Shown here one piece after another: positions 6,887-13,873 of a stretch of 13,873 bases of DNA. Position 1 is the first letter of the stretch. Each line of letters opens with the position of its first letter. The notes beneath the pieces were generated by a model, which was not told the origin of the DNA, searched no databases, and saw only the letters and a program-made list of their open reading frames with translations. This DNA is from an uncultured Clostridia bacterium (GTDB lineage: Bacteria > Bacillota > Clostridia > UBA1381): assembly GCA_934454035.1 (NCBI GenBank), contig CAKSFY010000054.1, positions 1-13,873 on the forward strand. Reading direction: 5' to 3'. The position numbers and the translations under genes are program-made.

Positions 6887-8181
6887 TATAAATCATTCCT
6901 TGCTATATCTTCAAAGCTTTCGCCTTTTACGACCGTATAATCCTCTTTGCCTTTCAGCATAATAATCGGCGGTCTGCCGACTCTGTTATAATTTGACGAC
7001 ATTGCGTAGTTGTATGCTCCCGTAGTGAGTACTGCAAGTATATCGCCTCTTTGTATGCTTTCCGGGAGCGGAATATTTTCTCCTATTATATCGCCGCTTT
7101 CGCAGCAGCGTCCGACAACCGAGCAGTTGAATCCGCAGCGCTCCCCGGCTTTATTTGCGGCAATGATTGTATAAGCGGATTTATAAAGCGCAAATCTGGG
7201 ATTGTCGGTCATGCCGCCGTCTGTTGATACATAATTTTTGTAACCGGGGATTCTTTTGACAGAACCGACGGTGTATAGCGTAAGTCCCGCATCGGCAACA
7301 ATGCTTCTGCCGGGTTCCATGCGGACGGAGGGCATACAAATGCCGAGATTATCGCACATTTTTCTCATGCGTTCCGCCACATGCTTTATATTTTCTTCTA
7401 TATTTATATGCGGATCGGCTTCGGTATATCTCACCCCGTAGCCGCCGCCGAGATTTAATATTTTTGCATCGTATGAATATTCTTTTTTTGCATGGGCAAT
7501 AAATCCCAGCATTATCTCTGCTGCCGCAAGATAAACCTCCGAATCAAAGACCTGTGAGCCGACATGGCAGTGGAAACCGCACAGCTCAATATTTTTCTTA
7601 GAAAGTGCAAGTCTTGTAATTTCATCGGCTGCACCGGTTGCAATTGCCGAGCCGAATTTGGAATCAACCTTTCCGGTTGAGACCGCTTCATATGTGTGCG
7701 GATCGATTCCGGGGGTCAGTCTTATCAGAATTTTCTGGCGTAATCCTCTCTGTGCCGCTTTTGCGTCAATTGCTTCAATTTCTTCGGCATTGTCGGCTAC
7801 AAAATATCCTATTTTGGAGTCCATTGCAAATTCAATGTCACTGTCGGTTTTGTTATTTCCGTGAAAATATGCCTTTTCCATAGGAAAGCCTGCCGAGACT
7901 GCGGTGTAAATTTCCCCGGGCGAAACAACGTCCGTTCCGATTCCCTCTTCGTTTGCAATTCTGTAAATTTGCTTAAATGAGGCTGCCTTGCTTGCAAAAA
8001 GCGGCATTGAACCGTTACCGAAATATTTTTCCATCGCGTTTTTGTATGTGCGCATGTTTTTTCTGATTCGGTCCTCGTCCATGACATAAAGCGGAGTGCC
8101 GTACTTTTTTGCAAGAGTGCGGACATCATGCTCTCCGAAATAAAGTGTATTGTCGTTTATTTTCAAGTTATCGCATATCAT
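6886..8181 (-). CDS. lysA: Diaminopimelate decarboxylase
   Basis: LysA is the pyridoxal-phosphate enzyme that decarboxylates meso-diaminopimelate to L-lysine, the last step of lysine synthesis. The 431-residue protein shows the alanine-racemase-like barrel with FASKA (likely cofactor Lys65), GFHCHVGSQ (His204, His206), the phosphate-binding LGGGYG at 244-249, MEPGR at 288-292, and the C-terminal active-site CESGD (Cys360) plus GAYNYAMSSNYN. The ATG at 8179-8181 has an AGGAG site 8 bases upstream. The gene lies 11 bases after dapA and overlaps the dapF start by one base. Placement under a lysine riboswitch makes sense, since its product is the ligand. Confidence 0.97.
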   Translation of the reverse strand: MICDNLKINDNTLYFGEHDVRTLAKKYGTPLYVMDEDRIRKNMRTYKNAMEKYFGNGSMPLFASKAASFKQIYRIANEEGIGTDVVSPGEIYTAVSAGFPMEKAYFHGNNKTDSDIEFAMDSKIGYFVADNAEEIEAIDAKAAQRGLRQKILIRLTPGIDPHTYEAVSTGKVDSKFGSAIATGAADEITRLALSKKNIELCGFHCHVGSQVFDSEVYLAAAEIMLGFIAHAKKEYSYDAKILNLGGGYGVRYTEADPHINIEENIKHVAERMRKMCDNLGICMPSVRMEPGRSIVADAGLTLYTVGSVKRIPGYKNYVSTDGGMTDNPRFALYKSAYTIIAANKAGERCGFNCSVVGRCCESGDIIGENIPLPESIQRGDILAVLTTGAYNYAMSSNYNRVGRPPIIMLKGKEDYTVVKGESFEDIARNDL

Positions 8182-8192
8182 ATTTTTCGCTC

Positions 8193-9074
8193 CTATCCGA
8201 TAAGTCCGAAGTTTTTCATAAGTGTAAACAGTTTTTCGGGGTTTTCCATTGGTGTCAGCGGCAGACGGAGAAAGTTTTTGCCGAAGCCCATTTTTTCCAT
8301 AGCGGCTTTTACGGGAATCGGGTTTACTTCACTGAATAACTCATTTATAAGCTCAAGGTATTCAAGCTGCATATCCGTACTTTTTTGAACATCCCCCGAA
8401 AGATAGCTTTTGCAAATCATTGAAGTTTCTTTCGGCATTATATTGGAAAGCACGGATATAACCCCTTTGCCGCCCAGCGACATAACAGGCACAATCTGGT
8501 CATCGTTTCCGGAGTAAATATCAAGCTTGCCGCGGGTAAGTGCCGCAATTTTCGCAACCTGGGAGATGTCTCCGCTTGCTTCCTTGACGGCGGCTATGTT
8601 CGGGTGCTCGCACAAAACCGCACAGGTTTCCGGCTTTATATTGCAGCCTGTCCTTGACGGAACATTGTACATTATTATCGGCTTGGTGCTTGCGTCCGCA
8701 ATGGCTGTAAACGATTTTATAAGTCCGCCTTGAGTTGCTTTGTTGTAATAAGGAGTTACGACAAGCATTGCGTCGGCGCCTGTATCGCAGGCATATTTTG
8801 TAAGATCCAATGCGTATGCAATATCGTTTGAGCCTGTTCCGGCAATGACGGGGACTCTGCCGGCAACCTTGTCAACAACAAATTTTAAGACCTGTCTGTG
8901 TTCTTCATCGGAAAGGGTAGGCCCCTCCCCGGTAGTGCCTGCCGCGACTATCGCGTCAATGCCCGAGTCAATCTGCCAATCGATAAGACGGGCGAAAGTA
9001 TCGTAATCCACTCCGCTTTCATTCATCGGTGTTACTATGGCGGTTGCCGCCCCTGTGAAAATTGTTTTGTTCAT
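8193..9074 (-). CDS. dapA: 4-hydroxy-tetrahydrodipicolinate synthase
   Basis: DapA condenses pyruvate with aspartate semialdehyde, the first committed step toward diaminopimelate and lysine. The 293-residue TIM-barrel protein has GTTGE (Thr47-Thr48), VVTPYYNK (Tyr109-Tyr110), MYNVPSRTG with the catalytic Tyr136 and substrate-binding Arg141, and AAVKEASGD with the Schiff-base Lys164. These separate it from N-acetylneuraminate lyase-like relatives. The ATG at 9072-9074 follows AAAGGA with a 9-base spacer. It is the first gene of the operon, behind a lysine riboswitch with an intrinsic terminator. The next pathway enzyme, dapB, is not in this operon. Confidence 0.97.
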   Translation of the reverse strand: MNKTIFTGAATAIVTPMNESGVDYDTFARLIDWQIDSGIDAIVAAGTTGEGPTLSDEEHRQVLKFVVDKVAGRVPVIAGTGSNDIAYALDLTKYACDTGADAMLVVTPYYNKATQGGLIKSFTAIADASTKPIIMYNVPSRTGCNIKPETCAVLCEHPNIAAVKEASGDISQVAKIAALTRGKLDIYSGNDDQIVPVMSLGGKGVISVLSNIMPKETSMICKSYLSGDVQKSTDMQLEYLELINELFSEVNPIPVKAAMEKMGFGKNFLRLPLTPMENPEKLFTLMKNFGLIG

Positions 9075-9118
9075 AGAAAATCTTCCTTTCTTTTTCTATG
9101 CGCATGCCGCCGAAATAC

Positions 9119-9149
9119 AAAAATCGGATAACCAAAAGGCTATCCGATT
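9119..9149 (-). terminator. Riboswitch-controlled intrinsic terminator of the dap operon
   Basis: On the minus strand AATCGGATAGCC pairs with GGTTATCCGATT (12 bp including one G-U pair) around a TTTT loop, followed by five T. It sits between the lysine aptamer and dapA. Its left arm contains GGATAGC, the exact complement of GCTATCC at the 3' edge of aptamer helix P1, giving a mutually exclusive antiterminator. Confidence 0.92.
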
Positions 9150-9174
9150 AAACTTTCTCAAAAAATTATTTCGG

Positions 9175-9347
9175 GATAGCGCTCCGCATATTATCTGCGA
9201 CAGCAGCCGAAATCTTATTTCCGTCTGCCAGACCGGTACTTTGCCATGTGACCGTCTTCGGCACTCTGCCCCTTTTTTCGCTTTCCGTCCCGGCAGGACG
9301 TTTTATAATCATAAAGCGAATACTCTTTACAGAATGCGACCTCTATC
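9175..9347 (-). promoter_or_regulatory. Lysine riboswitch (L-box) aptamer
   Basis: All five helices of the class can be traced on the minus strand. P1 is GATAG (9343-9347) with CTATC (9175-9179). P2 is TTCGCTTT with AAAGCGAA, enclosing a CGTCC/GGACG hairpin. P3 is AGAC-GGT with ACC-GGTCT. P4 is GCAG..GAAAT with ATTTC..CTGC. P5 is CGCA with TGCG. Conserved blocks GATAGAGGT, AAGAGTAT and AGTGCCGAAG are present, as in the known lysC leaders. Lysine binding should stabilise P1, free the terminator and switch the operon off. A T-box was considered and does not fit. Confidence 0.95.
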
Positions 9348-9359
9348 ATCTATGGCTTT

Positions 9360-9388
9360 ATTATAACGCACACTTAAATTTTTGTCAA
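9360..9388 (-). promoter_or_regulatory. dapA-lysA-dapF-dapL promoter
   Basis: Perfect TTGACA (9383-9388) and perfect TATAAT (9360-9365) with a 17-base spacer on the minus strand. The start site should fall near 9353, a few bases before the riboswitch aptamer, leaving a leader of about 280 bases. A full-consensus promoter with control placed after initiation is typical of attenuated operons. Confidence 0.92.
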
Positions 9389-9441
9389 CGGTTTTTTCCT
9401 TAAATTACGCGTATTGGTAAATTTGAATAATAAAAATTATT

Positions 9442-9477
9442 AAAAGACGAAAAAGTAATATAAAAAGACGAAAAAGT
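9442..9477 (+). repeat. Tandem 15-bp direct repeat upstream of the -35 (putative activator site)
   Basis: AAAAGACGAAAAAGT occurs identically at 9442-9456 and 9463-9477, 21 bp apart (two helical turns). The second copy ends 3 bases before the -35 hexamer of the sugar-binding lipoprotein promoter. Spacing and placement resemble sites for AraC-type activators or response regulators that touch RNA polymerase. The repeat is seen directly; the regulator is unknown. Confidence 0.65.
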
Positions 9478-9480
9478 CTA

Positions 9481-9510
9481 TTGATTGTGATGCCGAAAAA
9501 ATATTATAAT
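9481..9510 (+). promoter_or_regulatory. Promoter of the sugar-binding operon
   Basis: TTGATT (9481-9486) and perfect TATAAT (9505-9510) with an 18-base spacer. The imperfect -35 and long spacer suggest a promoter that needs help from an activator, consistent with the adjacent direct repeats. The leader to the ATG at 9543 is short, about 25 bases. Confidence 0.65.
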
Positions 9511-9542
9511 GTATATATAAAATGAGAATGGGAAGATAGCAT

Positions 9543-10898
9543 ATGAAAAAAAAGTATCTGATAAGTACGTTTCTTGCTTTATCGGTTTCTGCGGCGTGCC
9601 TTTCGGGCTGTGAGCCGAAAATACTCAAAGAAGCTGAGGCTGAGGAAAAAGTACATATAAGCTTTTCATTCTGGGAACCGAGTGTGGATAATAATCTGCA
9701 AAACGGACTTGAAAAGGTTATCGAAAACTACGGGAAGATTCATCCCGAGGTAGAGGTTGAGCTTATTTCAAAACCGGTAAGCGGTTACCAGGACTGGATA
9801 AAAGAGCAATATGCCGCAAATCGCGCACCGACTATAGAGAGTAATCATACTCCGAATCTTGCAACACGTTATGAACAGGGACTCGTGTATGATTTTAAAG
9901 ACGAGTTAAAGAAAATTAATGAATATGACGGAGTAGTCTGGAAAGATGAGTTTTCCGAACGTAAGCTTGAACAGGCGGATAACGGTATAACGCTTCCGTG
10001 GTTTGATTTGGGGGTTGCCTACTATTATAATAAGAATGTTTACAAAGAACTGAATCTGACAGTGCCGGAGACATGGAACGAGTTTATGTCAAACTGCCGG
10101 GCGATAGAGGATTACGGAAAAACTCCCATAGCGCTGATGGCGCAGAAAAAAGATGCTCTTGTATGGCTGAAGCTTTATATTGAGGGCGGCATGATAAGCC
10201 GTTATGTAAACAAAGAGGAATATGACGCGGATCAAGACGGGAGTGTTTCAACCGACGATGTATATAAAGCGATTGTAAGCGGCAAGCTTGATGTAACAAA
10301 AGGCGAACCGAAAAAAATGCTCTCGGAGCTGCTCGATTGCTATAAGCTTTACGGACGGTATGCGCATAATGCGATAGAACTTGACGAAACCGAAGCAAAG
10401 CAAAAATTCTTAACCGGCGAGGCGGTGCATATAATGACCGGCAGCTGGGATATGAAAGGTTTTGAGGAAAATAAATCGGAGAATGTGGATATAGGAGTTT
10501 TTAAGCTTCCGAAGTTTACTGCGGAAAATACGGAATATCCGGGCAATACGCCGTTTTTGGGAGGTGTTCAGTCGCTTGCGATAACGGCTTCGGCAACCGA
10601 AGAGCAAAAGACGGCGGCGATGGATTTCCTGAAATTTTTATTCTCAAAAGAGCAGTATAACGTGTTTTATGAAACAACTATGCAAATGCCGACAATGAAA
10701 GGATTTGACAATGAACAAATGTATGAGCCTTTCAGAGCACAGGGAGGTAATTCGCGCGCCGGAATGATTGTAGACAGTGAGGATACAAAAATAAGCTGTG
10801 AGATATTCTCCGGTATGGAAATAAGCGCAGATGAATTTGCCGAGGAAATTCAAAAAAGCAATGAAGCAATAGCAAAAAAATATATAAAAAGTGAATGA
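9543..10898 (+). CDS. ABC transporter carbohydrate-binding lipoprotein (family 1)
   Basis: This is a 451-residue extracellular solute-binding protein of the MalE-like carbohydrate type, anchored to the outer face of the membrane. A lipoprotein signal peptide (MKKKYL, hydrophobic stretch, lipobox LSGC) puts the lipidated residue at Cys23. Family traits include VHISFSFWEP, AYYYNKNVYKELNLTVPETWNE near 159-180, FLTGEAVHIMTGSWDM, and GGVQSLAITASATEEQKTAAMDFLKFLF in the C-terminal lobe. Unusually, residues 228-239 (DADQDGSVSTDD) form an EF-hand-like acidic loop. The ATG at 9543 follows a GGGAAG-type site. It is the first gene of a plus-strand operon with a carbohydrate-binding-module protein 17 bases downstream. 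No permease or ATPase gene lies nearby. The substrate cannot be told from the sequence. Confidence 0.9.
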   Translation: MKKKYLISTFLALSVSAACLSGCEPKILKEAEAEEKVHISFSFWEPSVDNNLQNGLEKVIENYGKIHPEVEVELISKPVSGYQDWIKEQYAANRAPTIESNHTPNLATRYEQGLVYDFKDELKKINEYDGVVWKDEFSERKLEQADNGITLPWFDLGVAYYYNKNVYKELNLTVPETWNEFMSNCRAIEDYGKTPIALMAQKKDALVWLKLYIEGGMISRYVNKEEYDADQDGSVSTDDVYKAIVSGKLDVTKGEPKKMLSELLDCYKLYGRYAHNAIELDETEAKQKFLTGEAVHIMTGSWDMKGFEENKSENVDIGVFKLPKFTAENTEYPGNTPFLGGVQSLAITASATEEQKTAAMDFLKFLFSKEQYNVFYETTMQMPTMKGFDNEQMYEPFRAQGGNSRAGMIVDSEDTKISCEIFSGMEISADEFAEEIQKSNEAIAKKYIKSE

Positions 10899-10915
10899 AG
10901 AAAGGACGGAATAAA

Positions 10916-12568
10916 ATGAAAAAATTTAAAAAGATTTTGGCGGCGGCAGGCATTTTGTGTATTACGGCCATGGCAGGGACACTGGCTCATGCCGAGCCGG
11001 GATATATGTGGCTGGAAGCGGAGGGCGGCACAGTAACCGAGGGAAGTTATACTTCGGTTGATACGGAAGGCGCAAGCGGCGGCAAAGGAATGATGGTAAA
11101 CGAAAGCAAAAAAACCGAGTCAAAGGTTGAGTTTACTTTTGAGGTTGATGAAGCCGCTTCATATGATATAAAAATTTTAACCGCCGGAGGAACCTTTGTT
11201 TCAAAGTATGAATGGAAACTTGATGACGGAGAATTTAAGCAGGGCGGAACAGGCGACGGAAAAGCAGTCTATCAGATTAAGGGTGATAACAATAAAGCGT
11301 CGGACGTAAAATGGTGCTCGCTTTCGACCGAAAATCTGACTGCCGGAGAGCATACCATAACAATTTATACATATAAAAAAGCGATTACAAAATATATTCA
11401 CTATTTTGACGCAATTGCGGTTGTCCCGACTGAATGGAACTGGACGCCGGACGGAATAAACAGACCGGAGGTTAAAAAAAGCACAAAAGCAAACGCGGCA
11501 ATGTACAATTTTTCCGAATTGACAAATACAAATCAGCCGGGGGTTTTTGTTGAGGGAGCTTCGGTTTGTGTTTTGTCAAAGCAGGATGAGGGAACTGTCT
11601 ATAATTTCCCGGTTAAATTCAAAGCTCCGAAAGATGGTACATATGATCTTTACTTCTGCGGAGCGAGAGTGGGCGCTGATTTCGTCTCACCGTATGCCGC
11701 TTATTATATTGACGGAGAGGATAAGGGTACCCCGGACAGCTCGCAGTATTATAAAAATATAAGCAGTGCCGACGGTACGGGCGGCGGCTGCGGAATGGGC
11801 TGGTACAGACTTGACAGGCTGGATTTGGACACTGAGGAGCATGAGCTTTCGTTCAGATTTGATTCTCCGCGGTCGGCAGGCGATTATGTTATAGCACTTC
11901 GGTATCTTGTGCTTGTTCCGTCGGATGCAAATCTTACTTTTTCAGACAGCAGCGTCGGAAATATAGCAGAGTTTGTAAAGTACGGAATTTATCTTGATGG
12001 GAAACCGGAAAATATAACCGATAATTTGAATTTGCAGGAAAAAGCAATTAACGGAAACCAAATTACATGGTCATCATCGGATGAGAGCATTGTAGCACCG
12101 GACGGAGAAGTAACAAGACCCGGATATTATGACGAGGATAAACAAATCACGCTTACCGCTTCATTTGAGGCATGTGACAGAACTTCAAAGGATACTTTCA
12201 CAAAAGAATTTTTGCTTACGGTTAAGAAAAAGGAAGCCTATACGGTCAAAAATTTTGCTCTCGCTTATCCTAACGGAAAAGACTTCGGACAAAATGCCAA
12301 TGGCGGTACGCTTACGGCGAGTGCAAATATTTCAAATAACACCAATGAAGAAAAGGACGCAATTTTAATTATTGCTATGTATGACGAAAACGGAGCTATG
12401 TCGGCGATTGCTTCAAAAAAATGCCGTCTGACGGCGGATTTGCAGGAGATAAAAGCAGAACTTCCGATATCGGAGGAAAAAGAGGGGTATAGTGTTGACG
12501 CATTTTTATGGACAGATATGGGCGCAAAGAAAATAATTCAAAATTCAATAATTTCATATACAAAATAA
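10916..12568 (+). CDS. Secreted protein with two CBM-like domains, Ig-like domain and C-terminal beta domain
   Basis: A 550-residue secreted protein with no recognisable catalytic domain. A type I signal peptide (about 1-26, predicted cut AHA|EP) is followed by two galactose-binding-like beta-sandwiches of the CBM6/CBM35 kind: residues about 28-171 (starts GYMWLEAEGG, ends HYFDAIAVVP) and about 192-335 (VFVEGASV, ends ALRYLVLVP). Residues about 345-438 resemble a bacterial Ig-like domain (ITWSSSDESIV, ITLTASF, TKEFLLTV). The last 110 residues look like a beta domain common on clostridial surface proteins (DAILIIAMYDENG, VDAFLWTDM). No SLH repeats, LPXTG motif or lipobox are present, so attachment to the cell is unclear. 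The ATG at 10916 has AAAGGA 9 bases upstream; an earlier ATG at 10895 overlaps the preceding stop and lacks that site. It lies between two sugar-binding lipoprotein genes, suggesting polysaccharide capture. Domain families are judged by eye. Confidence 0.75.
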   Translation: MKKFKKILAAAGILCITAMAGTLAHAEPGYMWLEAEGGTVTEGSYTSVDTEGASGGKGMMVNESKKTESKVEFTFEVDEAASYDIKILTAGGTFVSKYEWKLDDGEFKQGGTGDGKAVYQIKGDNNKASDVKWCSLSTENLTAGEHTITIYTYKKAITKYIHYFDAIAVVPTEWNWTPDGINRPEVKKSTKANAAMYNFSELTNTNQPGVFVEGASVCVLSKQDEGTVYNFPVKFKAPKDGTYDLYFCGARVGADFVSPYAAYYIDGEDKGTPDSSQYYKNISSADGTGGGCGMGWYRLDRLDLDTEEHELSFRFDSPRSAGDYVIALRYLVLVPSDANLTFSDSSVGNIAEFVKYGIYLDGKPENITDNLNLQEKAINGNQITWSSSDESIVAPDGEVTRPGYYDEDKQITLTASFEACDRTSKDTFTKEFLLTVKKKEAYTVKNFALAYPNGKDFGQNANGGTLTASANISNNTNEEKDAILIIAMYDENGAMSAIASKKCRLTADLQEIKAELPISEEKEGYSVDAFLWTDMGAKKIIQNSIISYTK

Positions 12569-12581
12569 GGAGGATAATATT

Positions 12582-13873
12582 ATGAAATCAACAAAAATTA
12601 TTGCAATTACACTTGCAGCGGCAGCGGCATGCAGCGGACTTTCCGCTTGCGGCAGCAAAAATACGGCGGTTACAAAGGACGGAAAAATCAGACTCACGGT
12701 CGGCAATTGGCCGGATAAAGAGGCAAATCCCGATTCATACGAATCAAGTATGAAAACAAAGGAAAAGTTTGAAGCAAAATATCCGGATATAGAAGTTGTT
12801 CCGGATACCTGGAATTATGACATTCAAACCTTTGCGGCAAAAGCAGAGGGTGAAACCCTTCCTATAGTATATAATACTTTCTTTACCGAGGCAAAGAAAA
12901 TAATTGACTTGGGATATTCGGCAGATATCACAGACGCTATGAAACAGTACGGATATTACGACGTTGTTTCGGACGAAATTATGAATGAAATTTCACGTGA
13001 CGGCAAGGTTTATCTGATTCCGTCGAACGTTTATACCCTCGGCTTGGTAATGAACCTTAATTTATTTAAAGAAGCCGGACTGATGAATGCGGACGGTTCA
13101 CCCAAATTCCCGGAAACATTTGACGATGTTCGTCAAATGGCAAAGACAATTCATGATAAGACAGGCAAGGCAGGCTTTATATTCCCGACAACCCAAAACG
13201 GCGGCGGCTGGAACTTTACGGCTCTTGCATGGAACTTCGGCGGAACATTTATGAAAGAAAACGGAGATAAATGGGAATCCGATTTCAACGACGGAACAAC
13301 CGCAGCTCTTCAGTGGCTTAAGGATATGATGTGGGAGGATGGTTCGCTTCCTGCAACGACTTTGGTTAGCAATGATGATACAACAAAGCTTGTCGGAACA
13401 GACCAAGCGGCAATGATGTTTGCACATCCGGGGCAGGTTGATTTGCTTGTAAGCCAGTATGGCATGAAGCAAAATGACATCGGTTATGCTAAAATGCCTT
13501 CAGGCCCTGCAAAGCATACAACTCTTATGGGCGGCGGATTTTATGTAATAGCTCCGCAGGCAACCCCCGAGCAGATTGACGCAGCGTTTAAATGGCTTGA
13601 ATTTAACGGAAATACTCCGGCAACAACTCTTACGGAGGATGCAAAGACATCGCTCAGAACAGACTACGAAACAAAGTATAACGAAAATAAATCGGTAATC
13701 GGAATTAAGGATTTGTCTATATGGACAGATAAAGAGGTTACGCAGCATTATAAAAATGAGCTTGCCGAGGAGTTCAGAAATATAGACGAGAAAAACATTT
13801 CTTCATATAACGATAAGTCCGGAGTCGAATATCAGACAGAAGAAAAAATGTGTGCGCAGGATTTGTACGGACT
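12582..13873 (+). CDS. ABC transporter sugar-binding lipoprotein, 3'-truncated by window edge
   Basis: The open frame runs from the ATG at 12582 to the window edge, 430 full codons with no stop. An ideal AAGGAGG (12567-12573) overlaps the stop of the previous gene, with an 8-base spacer. The product begins with a lipoprotein signal peptide and lipobox LSAC (Cys23). It continues as a family 1 extracellular solute-binding protein: IRLTVGNWPD near 36-45, VYLIPSNVYTLGLVMNLNLF near 143-162, GGGWNFTALAWNFGG near 207-221, AAMMFAHPGQ, and GGGFYVIAPQATPEQIDAAFKWLEF in the C-terminal lobe. It is clearly different from the first binding protein of the operon (different spacing and motifs), so not a recent tandem duplication. 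The substrate is unknown, and permease genes may follow to the right. The missing C-terminus is due to the window cut. Confidence 0.9.
   Translation, partial: MKSTKIIAITLAAAAACSGLSACGSKNTAVTKDGKIRLTVGNWPDKEANPDSYESSMKTKEKFEAKYPDIEVVPDTWNYDIQTFAAKAEGETLPIVYNTFFTEAKKIIDLGYSADITDAMKQYGYYDVVSDEIMNEISRDGKVYLIPSNVYTLGLVMNLNLFKEAGLMNADGSPKFPETFDDVRQMAKTIHDKTGKAGFIFPTTQNGGGWNFTALAWNFGGTFMKENGDKWESDFNDGTTAALQWLKDMMWEDGSLPATTLVSNDDTTKLVGTDQAAMMFAHPGQVDLLVSQYGMKQNDIGYAKMPSGPAKHTTLMGGGFYVIAPQATPEQIDAAFKWLEFNGNTPATTLTEDAKTSLRTDYETKYNENKSVIGIKDLSIWTDKEVTQHYKNELAEEFRNIDEKNISSYNDKSGVEYQTEEKMCAQDLYG

Noticed and set aside
9175..9350. T-box leader in front of dapA
   Set aside because: No specifier loop or T-box antiterminator sequence is visible, whereas all five lysine-riboswitch helices and its conserved blocks can be paired.
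9440..9628. Minus-strand 62-codon frame across the sugar operon promoter
   Set aside because: It covers the direct repeats, the plus-strand promoter and the start of the lipoprotein gene, and its composition is that of translated A/T-rich DNA.
10895..10915. ATG at 10895 as the start of the twin-CBM protein
   Set aside because: It overlaps the previous gene's stop and lacks a ribosome site of its own. The ATG at 10916 is preceded by AAAGGA and gives a normal signal peptide.
13098..13748. Antisense reading frames (minus strand 13098-13472 and 13500-13748)
   Set aside because: They are shadows of the plus-strand binding-protein gene, which has a perfect ribosome site, a lipoprotein signal and family motifs across the same interval.

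Overview
The window looks like chromosome from a low-to-moderate GC Gram-positive anaerobe of the class Clostridia, probably an uncultured gut lineage. The evidence is the strong TTGACA/TATAAT-type promoters, AGGAGG-type ribosome sites, the LL-diaminopimelate aminotransferase (DapL) route to lysine, a lysine riboswitch, an mraZ-rsmH pair and large secreted carbohydrate-binding lipoproteins. TGA and TAG are both used as stops, so the code is the standard bacterial one. The species assignment is inference.

Layout from left to right. (1) Bases 1-174 carry no recognisable gene but hold a perfect small palindrome and a 12-bp tandem repeat, with one plus-strand frame open to base 165; this looks like an interspersed repeat element. 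(2) mraZ and rsmH (minus strand) are the head of a division/cell-wall cluster. The mraZ promoter overlaps four 10-bp direct repeats that fit a MraZ autoregulatory operator. (3) tex and lgt (plus strand) form a tight pair driven by a good sigma-A-type promoter, ending in a bidirectional terminator nested in a longer inverted repeat. (4) dapA-lysA-dapF-dapL (minus strand) form a compact lysine/diaminopimelate operon. It has a consensus promoter and a complete lysine riboswitch whose P1 3' strand can pair either with P1 or with the left arm of an intrinsic terminator. (5) Diverging from that promoter, a plus-strand operon encodes an ABC sugar-binding lipoprotein, a secreted protein with two carbohydrate-binding-like domains and an Ig-like domain, and a second sugar-binding lipoprotein that runs off the right edge. 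It has a tandem 15-bp direct repeat placed directly upstream of its -35 region.

Functionally, regions 2, 3 and 4 are housekeeping. They cover rRNA methylation and division control, RNA metabolism, lipoprotein maturation, and supply of meso-diaminopimelate for peptidoglycan and of lysine. Lgt would lipidate the two binding proteins of region 5. Region 5 is the accessory part and the most likely place for new biology: a probable glycan capture and import module of unknown substrate, whose permeases and enzymes would lie to the right of the window.
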